Assembly (NCBI RefSeq): GCF_910592395.1
Contig: NC_088322.1
Span: 2,418,001-2,482,000, forward strand
Reading direction: 5' to 3'
Length of the DNA: 64,000 nucleotides
Origin: Lineus longissimus
Taxonomy: Eukaryota; Nemertea; Pilidiophora; Heteronemertea; Lineidae
The first letter of the stretch is position 1, and every line of letters begins with the position of its first letter. Position numbers and translations under genes: made by a program. Below the pieces are notes generated by a model. That model had not been told where the DNA came from. It saw nothing but the letters and a program-made list of their open reading frames with translations, and made no database searches. Below, in pieces: positions 45,094-55,768 of this stretch.

Positions 45094-48000
45094 TGCTCAT
45101 GATTGATCTCAGCCACCGCCGTGATGGTCTATATAAAGTGACAAGTACAGTGGCGATCATGCCGTCTGCTCACAATTGATATCGGTCACTGCCGTAGTGG
45201 TCTATATAAGGTGTCAGGTACAGTAGTGGTCATGCCGTCTGCTCACGTTTGATCTCGGTCTTTGCCGTAGTGGTCTATATAAGGTTTCAGGTACAGTAGT
45301 GGTCATGCTGTCTGCTAACGATTGATCTCGGTCACTGCCGTAGTGATCTTTATAGGGTGTAAAGTACAGTAGTGGTCTTGTTGTCTGCTCATGATTGATC
45401 TCAGCCACCGCCGTGATGCTCTATATAAGGTGACAAGTACAGTGGCGGTCATGCCGTCTGCTCACAATTGATCTCGGTCACTACCGTAGTGGTCTATATA
45501 AGGTGTCAAGTACAGTAGTGGTCATGCCGTCTGCTCACAATTGATCTCGGTCACTGCCGTAGTGGTCTATATAAGGTGTCAAGTACAGTAGTGGTCATGC
45601 AGTCTGCTCACGATTGATCTCGGTCACTGCCGTAGTGGTCTATATAAGGTGTCAAGTACAGTGGCAGTCATGCCGTCTGCTCACGATTGATCTCGGTCAC
45701 TGCCGTAGTGGTCTATATAAGGTGTCAGGTACAATAGTGTCATGCCGTCTCCTCACAATTGATCTCGGTCACTGCCGTAGTGGTCTATATAAGGTGTCAG
45801 GTACAGTAGTGGTCATGCCGTCTGCTCACGTTTGATCTCGGTCACTGCCGTAGTGGTCTATATAAGGTGTCAGGTACAAGAGTGGTCATGCCGTCTGCTC
45901 ATGATTGATCTCAGCCACCGCCGTGATGGTCTATATAAGGTGACAAGTACAGTGGCGGTCATGCCGTCTGCTCACAATTGATATCGGTCACTGCCGTAGT
46001 GGTCTATATTAGGTGTTAAGTACAGTAGTGGTCATGCCGTCTGCTAACGATTGATCTCGGTCACTGCCGTTGTGATCTTTGTAGGGTGTAAAGTACAGTA
46101 GTGGCGATGTTGTCTGCTCATGATTGATCTCAGCCACCGCCGTGAAGGTCTATATAAGGTGACAAGTACAGTGGTGGTCATGCCGTCTGCTCACAATTGA
46201 TCTCGGTCACTGCTGTAGTGGTCTATATAAGGTGTCAGGTACAGTAGTGGTCATGCCGTCTGCTAACGATTGATCTCGGTCACTGCCGTAGTGATCTTTA
46301 TAGGGTGTAAAGTACAGTAGTGGCGATGTTGTCTGCTCATGATTGATCTCAGCCACCGCCGTGAAGGTCTACATGAGGTGACAAGTACAGTAGTGGTCAT
46401 ACCGTCTGCTCACAATTGATATCGGTCACTGCCGTAGTGATCTTTATAGGGTGTCAAGTACGATAGTGGTCATGTTGTCTGCTCATGATTGATCTCAGCC
46501 ACCGCCGTGATGGTCTATATAAGGTGACAAGTACAGTGGCGGTCATGCCGTCTGCTCACAATTGATATCGGTCACTGCCGTAGTGGTCTATATAAGGTGT
46601 CAGGTACAGTAGTGGTCATGCCGTCTGCTCACGATTGATCTTGGTCACTGCCGTAGTGGTCTATATAAGGTGTCAAGTACAGTAGTGGTCATGCCGTCTG
46701 CTAACGATTGATCTCGTTCACTGCCGTAGTGGTCTATATAAGGTGTCAAGTACAGTGGCAGTCATGCCGTCTGCTCACGATTGATCTCGTTCACTGCCGT
46801 AGTGGTCTATATCAGGTGTCAAGTACAGTAGTGGCGATGTTGTCTGCTCATGATTGTTCTTGGTCACTGCCGTAGTGGTCTATATAAAGTGTCAAGTACA
46901 GTAGTGGTCATGCCGTCTGCTCACGATTCATCTCGGTCACCTCCTTGATGGTCCATAAGGTGACAAGTTCAGTAGTGGTCATGCCGTCTGCTCACAATTG
47001 ATCTCAATCATTGCCGTGGTGGTCTATATAAAGTGTCAAGTACAGTAGTGGTCATGCCGTCTGCTCACGATGGATCTCAATCACTGCCGTAGTGGTCTAT
47101 ATAAGGCACCAAGTACAGTAGTGATCATGCCGTCTGCTCACGTGTATCTTGGTCACCTCCATGATGGTCCATTAGGTGACAAGTACAGTAGTGGTCGTGT
47201 TGTCTAATCACGGTTGATCTCAGTCACTGCGGTAGTTGTCTATATAAGGTGTCAAGTACAGTAGCGGTCATGCAGTCTGCTCATGATTGATCTTGGTCAC
47301 TGTCGTAGTGGTCTATATAAGGCGTCAAGTGCAATAGTGGTTTAGCCGTTTGCTCACGATTGATCTCGGTCACTGCCATAGTGGTGTATATAAGGTGTCA
47401 AGTACAGCAGTGGTCATATTGTCTTCTCACGATTGATCTCGGTCACTGCCGTAGTGATCCATATAAGGCGCCACATACAGTAGTGGTCATGCCGTCTGCT
47501 CACGATTGATCTCGGTCCCTGCGGTAGTGGTCTATATAAAGTGTCAAGTACAGTACAGTAGTGGTCATGTTGTCTGCTCACGATTGATCTCGGTTACTGC
47601 CGTAGTGATCTATATAAGGCGCCACGTACAGTAGTGGTCATGCCGTCTGCTCACGATTGATCTCGGTCCCTGCGGTAGTGGTCTATATAAAGTGTCAATT
47701 ACAGTACAGTAGTGTTTATGTTGTCTGCTCACGATTGATCTCGGTCACCGCCGTGATGGTCTATATAAGGTGACAAGTACAGTTGTGGTCATACGGGATG
47801 CTCACGATTGATCTCGGTCACTGCCGTAGTGATATATATAAGGTGTCAAGTACAGTAGTGGTCATGTTGTCTGCTCACGATTGATCTCGGTCACTGCCGT
47901 AGTGGTCTATATAAAGTGCCACGTACAGTAGTGGTCATGCCGTCTGCTCACGATTGATCTCGGTCCCGGCGGTAGTGGTCCATATAAAGTGTCAATTACA

Positions 48001-48753
48001 GTACAGTAGTGGTTATGTTGTCTGCTCACGATTGATCTCGGTCACTGCCGTAGTGGTCTATATAAAGTGCCACGTACAGTAGTGGTCATGCTGTCTGCTC
48101 ACGATTGATCTCGGTCACTGCCGTAGTGATATATATAAGGTGTCAAGTACAGTAGTGGTCATGTTGTCTGCTCACGATTGATCTCGGTCACTGCCGTAGT
48201 GGTCTATATAAAGTGCCACGTACAGTAGTGGTCATGCTGTCTGCTCACGATTGATCTCGGTCACTGCCGTAGCGGTCTATATAAAGTGTCAAGTACAGTA
48301 CAGTACTGGTCATGCCGTCTGCTCACAATTGATCTCGATCATCCCCGTGATGGACTCTTTAAGGTATCAAGTACTGTAGTGGTCATGCCGTCTGCTCACG
48401 ACTGATCGCGAGCACTGCCGTAGTGGTCTATATAAGGCGCCAAGTACAGTAGTGGTCATGCCGTCTGCGAGTCGTTTGATATGCTACACATGGGTCTCAG
48501 ATGTATAGGATGGCACTGGGGCTCCTCCGAAAATATGAGCCGCGAACCCGCATTTGACAGAGATTTCACTTACAGATGCGCGATTTCTAGCCAATTCAAG
48601 TTCAGTGCCTATCATGTTCCGGTGGCTCCTGAGAGGTCTCTATTAGCCGTAGGAGTATAATTCTCATGGTTTTGAGCTCTGCATTGGACCCTGAGTGCAT
48701 CTGGAGTGGATGATTTGAGATATTTTGATATCTAGAATATGCCATATGCAGGC

Positions 48754-49862
48754 TTAAGGCCTCACTCCACAGTTTCATGAAATCCATCAGAAGTGACGTC
48801 AAAACAGCGCCTCATGGGACACACAAGGCAACCCCTAAATGGATACTGTGAACTGACTACTGGCACTGGATACCCAAACATGCACATTTTTAATGAGCCA
48901 GAGTCCTAAGGAAACTGCTAGGGCACTTTTAGTGCATTTGATTAGTTTCGATGCCTGTAGGTTGCGCCACATTTGATACCACTCAGTTCCAGCAAGCGGT
49001 CAAAATTGAGCAAAAAAATGTGGAAAAGTTGGCCAAGTTTACGCTGAATTAATATACTCGGAGGGAGAAATTTACTGGCACATAAGCCGACCAGGAGATA
49101 GGCCATTTAATGTAGTTTTAAATTTTAGAAAGAAAGGCATGGATCAAAACGGCGCAAAGCGGTCTATTCTGCCCTTGAACCGGGAACACCCCAAAACGCG
49201 TGTGTCAAGCCGACGTCAAGCCAGTGCCTAGTGTGACACACAAGACATCACCTAATAGATGCTGGGAACAGACTGCTGGCACTAGATACCCAAACCTGCA
49301 CATGTTTATGGAGGCAGAGTCTTAAGGAAGCTTTTTAGGGCATTTTAGTACTTAATTAGTTTCGTTAACAGCAGGTGGCGCCACACTTGATACCACCCGT
49401 ATCCTGCTCGGTGGTCCAGAATGAGGAAAAAAAAAATTGAGGTCTGCAGAGTCCATGCCGCATATACTCAGAAAGAAGAATTATCTGGAGCATGCGCTTA
49501 CCACCATGAGATAGGCTATTTAATGTACTTTCATATTTTAGAAAGAAAATCCGGTGTCAAAACGGCGCAAAGTGGTCTATTCGTCCGTTGAAGCAGGAAT
49601 ACCCCAAAATGACGTCACGTTTTGAAGGGACATCTCACCCAGTGCCAAGCTTTGTGTCACTTCGCACCCTAGCCTAAACACGAAATCATCGTGACCAACA
49701 CATTTTGGTTGACAGAGGCCAAATCTCTGTTGCTCTAGCTCACTAAAGATGTTTTCCATAATAAACAGGCTCGATTGGTAGCCAAGGCACGGCTGATTCA
49801 ATGGAACACACCATTTTAATACGAACTTGGGCCGATTTGAAACTGTGGAGTGAGACCTTAGT
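48754..49862. mobile_element. Putative DNA element with internal ~420-bp tandem duplication
   Basis: Ends taaggcctcactccacagtt and aactgtggagtgagacctta are inverted. Inside, 48820-49210 and 49243-49615 are diverged direct repeats (shared words: ctggcactggatacccaaac, gatagg.catttaatgta, aaaacggcgcaaag). No transposase. Confidence 0.55.
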
Positions 49863-49989
49863 ACGATCTACTTTTATGTAAACCATAACCACCCTCCGAA
49901 CCCTTGAGTGAGACCTACGCCTACGGTCCGTCCAATCCCGCGCTTGGCCTGCTGCATGCCTGGTTTCTGAGCTTGTTGGAGACAACGTG

Positions 49990-50380
49990 AAAAGGTAAGA
50001 ACATTATTGTGTTCATGTTTTAGGCCTGTGATCAATTATTTGAATGTTATTGAAACAAAGTTACTTAGCAATTCATTTGCTGTGTAATTTGTGAGCCTAA
50101 GCTTTCCTTTGGCCATTATTGCATCCGGCAACTGATTGTTTCTAGCATCAGAGCATGCTAAGCCTGTTCACTGATTGGCACTGTAGTACAGTGTACTGGC
50201 CGCTGGGAATCCATTTTCGGACAATTTCTTTCTCATCGCCCCCTTTGGCATAGAGGATATTGATCGAAAAAGGGCCAATAGATAGGCCCTATATGATAAG
50301 GAACAGTGGAAAGACAACCACCGTTTTGATTTTTTGGTCTGGATTGTGAAATATATGAAATCACACTCCGACCGTCAAGT
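49990..50380. other. Short unassigned stretch after a donor-like site
   Basis: A donor-like AAAAG/GTAAGAAC at about 49995 follows a CpG-richer patch. It could mark an untranslated first exon on the plus strand, but no partner exon is seen. Confidence 0.2.
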
Positions 50381-50382
50381 AT

Positions 50383-51470
50383 AATGCCCGGATTACGGGC
50401 AAGGGTTTGTTTACAAATAGAGGGGTACAAATGCTGTACTAAAAGGTCACTGATGCACACAAAACTCGCTTATTCAAAAGAATAAAATAACCTAACTTTC
50501 CTTGAGCATGGCAACATATATTTGAAACATAATTCCATTAACAGTTTTGATTTAAGTATTTTTGACTTCATCTAAAAAGGAAAATAATGACAAAAAGTTG
50601 AGAATATTTGGTCACATGATGTGCCATGTGACCAAATATTCGGCTTATTATAAACCGCGAGATGCGTAGTGCGAAATCGCGAGATGCCAACCTCGGTGAG
50701 AGTACCACCCGCTCACATGAAGTATTGCAAATAGGAACCTGAAAAGGCGAACATTCATGAGACCGAGGCCACGTTGGGGAGGTATCCTTATTTTGATGAT
50801 CCCATTTGAATATACTCCAATATGCAATGCCTCGCTCTGTACTATACATCGATCTGATGAATAGCTGTTTGGAGTGTGGCCGGGTCAGACTTTATGACCT
50901 AGTGCTATTTTAGGCATGACGAGACGGTCACCGCGTGCAATGCCCTGTGTCGGTCAATCGCTGTCTGTATGGTGGTGACTAACATGTATGACGCTATATG
51001 CGTATTGCAGAAATATTTGATGCGAATAAGTTCTCAACTTGTCCTGTGTTTGAAGATACAGTTGCACGTAGTCTTTGTTTTGACGTTAGCCCCACTCTCA
51101 TTGAAAGAAGAAGTTCACATATATAAATTTAGGCCTAGGTATCGGAAATGATGGTTATTGTGATGGTCTAGTGAAGTAGAAAAAAAATGATTACCCATCT
51201 CAAGATATCGCGATTTCGCATCTCACGGTTTATAATAAGCGCAAATATTCTCAACTTTTTGTGAATGTTTTCCTCTTTATTCAGAGTCTGAAACAGATAA
51301 AATGAGCTAAAGTTATTAGGAATATGATTCATTATATCATTTCATCACTCAAATGAAGTAAAGTTACTGAATTCCTCAAAATAAGTGAGTTTTGTGTGCA
51401 TCAGTGACCTTTTAGTACAGCATTTGTATACCTCTGTTTGTAAACAAACCCTTGCCGTAATCCGGGCATT
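50383..51470. mobile_element. MITE family 'AATGCCCGGATTACGGGCAA', copy 1 (with nested insert)
   Basis: Inverted ends AATGCCCGGATTACGGGC (50383) and taatccgggcatt (ends 51470) enclose arms with 'actaaaaggtcactgatgca'. The centre is the near-palindrome ttggtcacatgatgtgccat. It is split by the 601-bp element at 50642-51242. Host-site duplication at the outer ends is not evident. Confidence 0.8.
50642..51242. mobile_element. Nested hAT-like MITE, 601 bp, 8-bp duplication
   Basis: Ends ggcttattataaaccg and cggtttataataagcgc are inverted over about 43 bp. The 8-bp target duplication AAATATTC is at 50634-50641 and 51243-51250. The paralogous site in copy 2 of the host MITE (near 52665) has a single AAATATTC, an empty site that confirms the insertion. 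Confidence 0.9.
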
Positions 51471-51531
51471 CCTCCAAGTCCAAGCGCTGTCCAATGTACG
51501 TCTACCGGAGTACAGAGCTATAGTCATGATA

Positions 51532-52047
51532 GTCGGATTCATAAGTAAATGTCACTGCCCTTTTGGGTCGCTGTACAAAAACTACTGGGCCGATTTCTTC
51601 AAAGTTTGGTTTTTCTTGAATCTTATTTCGGGACCCAAGAGGATTTCCAAGTTAGAGATTTGCAAATTATGAAGAAAAAATTTGTCAACTTTGGAGCCCT
51701 TCGGCCATTTTGGGGAAATCCAGACAGGCCCCGATTTTTTTTGTGGATCGTTTTAAATGAAACTTAGCTCCTTTGGAGATACACACGAAAAAAAATTAAC
51801 CTGAACGTTTCAGCAAAATGCATCCAGAAATAAGCAGTACAGAGGAGAAATTGTCAAAATCAATGCACTACGTCAATGTACACGAATACATACAAACATT
51901 TTTATTTCGTAACCATGGTTACTGAAATATGAAAATCCTCTTGGTTCCCAAAATTTGATTCAAGAAAAACCAAACTTTGAGGAAATTGGCCCAGTAGTTT
52001 TTGCACAGCGACCCAAAAGGGCAGTGACATTGACTTACGAATCCGAC
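51532..52047. mobile_element. MITE with ~115-bp inverted arms, TA duplication, copy 2
   Basis: Paralogue of 23264-23777. Ends GTCGGATTC and AATCCGAC are flanked by TA at 51530-51531 and 52048-52049. Confidence 0.85.
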
Positions 52048-52765
52048 TATAATACAATCGCCATGTAACAACTTGGAAAGTCATCAAATTTTACCAAAAC
52101 AAAACCTCTCCCAACACAACCTTGGCACTTTTCAGACATGTCAGATACTTGATAATCATTAGTACATACATGTAGGCTATGCCATGAAACTCGGCGGATA
52201 ATCGTTTGAGACCTTTCCTATCCTGCCGAGTACATGTTCTCGCAGGGGAAGGCAGCAGTGGTGAGATTAAACCTTTTTGGGGCGCACATTTGACATTCCC
52301 ACAAAGAACCCACCGTCACATTTTGATATCCATTATGTTCACAAGAGTCTAAACTCCACAATAAACACGTCCACGAAGTAATTTTGACTAAGTAAACCTT
52401 ATGAATCGGGGAACCAATGCCCGGATTACGGGCAAGGGTTTGTTTACCAACAGAGGTATACAAGTGCTGTACTAAAAGGTCACTGATGCACACAAAACTC
52501 ACTTATTTTGAGGAATTCAGTAACTTTACTTCATTTGAGTGATGAAATGATATAATGAATCATATTCCTAATAACTTTAGCTCATTAATCTGTTTCAGAC
52601 TCTGAATAAAGAGGAAAACATTCACAAAAAGCTGAGAATATTTGGTCACATGGCACATCATGTGACCAAATATTCTCAACTTTTTGTCATTATTTTCCTT
52701 TTTAGATGAAGTCAAAAATACTTTAATCAAAACTGTTAATGGGATTATGTTTCAAATATATACAC

Positions 52766-53515
52766 ATCAACAAAAGTAAGTCCCCCCCCCCTAAACAATT
52801 GATCATAACTTTTATAGTATTAATGAGAATGCAATGAAAATTGCAGGACATCATGATAAGATACTTTGACACAATCGGTAAAAGTTACAGCGCAATACAT
52901 ATTGTTACGCATGAATGAGCCTCAATTGAATGAAAAGAGTGCCATTTCAAAAATAACAAAACCTTGTATATCTTTCAAAATGTATTCTTTTCGAATTACA
53001 GATCGATTTCGGCTACTGTTAAACATTTTCAGTAGCTGGTGTATCCACTGTTGCTGTATTCTTATGACTTGAAGGTACCTATTGCGCATTCTGTGGATCA
53101 AGTGCCGTATCCTGCTGTCGGATGTAAATCCACACCAGTCCCGTTGCAGGTATGCTGCCAAATCGTTCAAGTTGGATTGTTCTGTGATCCTACGATAAAC
53201 TCACCTCTTGAGTTAGTCCCAAAGGTGTTCAATCGGATTTAAATCCGGGGAATTTGCTGGCCAAACCATCCTCTTAAAATGTTCCTCTGGTTAAGAACTG
53301 GTCAACAACTCAGTGCGGACAACTTGTTGGGCCAATCTTGTTATTTTTGAAATGGCACTCTTTTCATTCAATTGAGGCTCATTCATGCGTATTAAGTATT
53401 GCGCTGTAACTTTTACCCATTGTGTCAAAGTATGGTATCATAATGTCCTGCAATTTTCATTGCATTCTCATTGATACTTTAGAAGTTATGATTAATTGTT
53501 TAGGGGGTGACTTTA
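52766..53515 (-). pseudogene. Decayed Tc1/mariner element with transposase remnant
   Basis: Inverted arms of about 200 bp (left 52768-52975 with ctaaacaattgatcataact; right to about 53513) surround a minus-strand transposase C terminus. After the frame is broken by stops, PDLNPIEHLWD can be read near 53200-53250. The longest piece (52922-53170) reads LAAYLQRDWCGFTSDSRIR then HLIHRMRNRYLQVI, as in Tc1 transposases. Stops and loss of the N-terminal half make it inactive. The right end lacks about 15 bp of the left terminal repeat. Confidence 0.78.
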
Positions 53516-53519
53516 TGTT

Positions 53520-53973
53520 CAGGGTCCCTCCACATCCTTGAATTTCTTGAAATCCTTGAATTATGCCTTTTGTCCTTGAAAACCTTGATTTCCTTGAATT
53601 ACAGTACATTCAGGCCTAAATTCTGGGATTATCCTTGAATTAACTGTTATGGCTTACATTCATTTTCTGAGCTTGTTTGTTTGGGCCCTGGCGGTGTTGT
53701 TTTTGCATCAAACCTAATTTACGATCCTGATTGTTCCCTGCCGGTCAGGCTCGAGTACATGTGAAGAGCTGATTACTGTACACACACATTGCCAACTCCA
53801 TGACTGTCACCATCCTCAAAATTACTCATTTATGTTTTTCTTGTAGTTATGTCTTCGTAATTTATGTGAATTGTTTAAAAATAATTTGGGATACTTGAAT
53901 TTCGCTTTTTCTGACCTTGAGATATCCTTGAGATATCCTTGAATTTTTTGCAGTACCTGGTGGAGGGACCCTG
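53520..53973. mobile_element. Non-autonomous element with CAGGGTCCCTCCAC ends, 454 bp
   Basis: Ends CAGGGTCCCTCCAC and GTGGAGGGACCCTG are perfect inverted repeats. The target duplication TATGTT is at 53514-53519 and 53974-53979. The interior has repeated 'ccttgaa' words. The ends resemble hAT termini, but the duplication is 6 bp as read. Confidence 0.85.
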
Positions 53974-55235
53974 TATGTTGCCATGCTCAAGGAAAGTTAG
54001 GTTATTTTATTCTTTCGAATAAGTGAGTTTTGTGTGCATCAGTGACTATTTAGTACAGCATTTGTACCCCTCTATTTGTAAACAAACCCTTGCCCGTAAT
54101 CCGGGCATTCCGAGTTCCTGTACATTGAGAAAACAGTGGCAGCCATTTTCCAACATGTAAACAGGTTGTGTTTATTTCCATGTCTGCCTTGTACCGAACA
54201 TCAAGCCATTTCTGACTTCAGTACAAATCCGCAGATTTCCGTTTGCGAACGTGACTGACACTCGAGAGAATCGGGCAATATCTGGCGCTTTGAATTGTTG
54301 AACCCCTGGATCAGGCTGTAATTTTTAGTGTTGGTTGACTATAACCCCCATTCCTCAAAACTGAAATTGTTCCACAATCAGACCGACGGTTCCGGAGTTA
54401 TGCCACCTTTGGCCCTTTTTGGGCAACTGTGCATGGTAACAAGTTTGAAGCCCAAAATGTCCTTACTTAAAGAGTGTCCCAAATAAAAGCTTTGTGATAG
54501 TCATAGTGGACCTATGGGTGGATGAGAATGTGTCACAACTGCTTTTTATTTTGGACACTCATGAAGTAGTCAAATAGGTGGCGATAAAGTAGCTCCAGAG
54601 AGAAATTTTCCTGAAATTGTTACATGTATGGCAAAAATATGAAAACTAAAAGAGTACCCCAAATGTTCCTTTTCAGTAATTGGTTGCCTGGGAGTATCTA
54701 GACTAGATGAGATACCAAACAATGCCAAAGGCAGTTATTTGGGGTACTTTCTAGGTAAGGAGAAACAGGAGCTCATAAATGGCTGTTTTCGCAAAACTGC
54801 AGTATGTTCGGACACTTATCCGGTTACTTCAATAGTCAACTTGAAAACTGATTGGTACATGTTACAGACAATATGCTATTGCTAGATCACTGTAGATATT
54901 CAATTAGAAAGTACCCCAAATAACTGCCATTGGTATCTCATCTAGATACTCCCAGGAAACTAATTACTGAAAAGAAACATTTGGAGTACTCTTTCAGTTT
55001 CCAGTATCTGCCATAACAATTTCAGGAAAATTGCTCTCCAGAGCTACTTTAGCGCCACCTATTTGACCACTTATGAGTGTCCTAAATAAAACGCAGTTGT
55101 GACACATTCTCATCTACCACGTCCACTATCAAAAAGTTTCCATTTGGGACACTTTTGAAGTAAGAAAATTGTGGGCTTCAAAGTTGTTACCATCCACAAT
55201 TGCCCAAAAAAGGCCAGAATTTTGGGGGGGGGGGG

Positions 55236-55428
55236 TGTCGGGGATGCCCAGGTTCTAAGGGAATAACGACCACCCAGTTCTATGTAAAACTTCAACTGAT
55301 TTATTACTAGACTCGAGTCAGAATGAACATGTGATATAGTTACATAATTCAGAAATACATGTTTCTAAAAGACATTCAATAACTCCAATAGACCAGCTAT
55401 TGGCGGCGACTATAATCTGTTCCCAACA
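55236..55428 (-). repeat. BEL 3' LTR (minus-strand sense)
   Basis: Plus reading starts TGTCGGGGATGCCCAGG and ends TCTGTTCCCAACA; 193 bp. It has 'ttacataattc' where the other LTR has 'ttacatgattc'. Confidence 0.95.
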
Positions 55429-55768
55429 TTACTCCCGGGCGGGAAGTGACTGGAACATAAACTAATAATTGGGTGAAACGCACATCAAAATACAATGATG
55501 TTATGAAATGGCAAACTATTTTTTGGATTTTCTCAAACATACAAATATTGAATAAATAGAATTGAGTGACTAGATTCAAACGCAACCAAATGTGAAAGAA
55601 TGATTAAAACCATCGAAGTATGTAGCAAAGATGAAATGCGTAAACAACAGATAAAATGAATCAAAATATTGACACTAGAATCAGTTGACCGTTTAAGATT
55701 ATGTCATGTCATCAAAACACTCAGGTCAGTATTCAAAATGTTCAGCTCAATAAAGGCATGAAATCCAT

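Larger units (their letters stand above)
34034..48468. repeat. Large satellite array, ~73-bp unit, about 200 copies
   Basis: The consensus unit contains CAAGTACAGTAGTGGTCATG, CCGTCTGCTCACGATTGATC, TCGGTCACTGCCGTAGTGG and TCTATATAAGGTGT. Unit length is mostly 66-73 bp. At least three variants recur: 'TCTATATAAGGTGTCAAG', 'ATCTTTATAGGGTGTAAAG' and 'GTCCATAAGGTGACAAG'. The word GTAGTGGTC occurs twice per unit, hinting at an older half-unit. Most units carry a canonical TATATAAG box. Edge units are more degenerate, as usual for satellites. Reading frames inside it are artefacts. Confidence 0.97.
52416..54106. mobile_element. MITE family 'AATGCCCGGATTACGGGCAA', copy 2 (with nested inserts)
   Basis: Same family as 50383-51470 but in the opposite orientation. 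Split near 52766 by a Tc1-like element that is followed directly by a CAGGG-ended element. Removing them restores the sequence seen uninterrupted in copy 1 (…caaatatatgttgccatg…). Confidence 0.8.

Noticed and set aside
34034-48468. CRISPR-like or coding reading of the 73-bp array, including ORFs such as 36470-36661 and 38473-38691
   Set aside because: Units are contiguous without spacers, and the ORFs are translations of the satellite unit. The organism is eukaryotic.
54116-54287. Extension of the palindromic element further left
   Set aside because: Only short words match the far right flank; too weak to set a boundary.
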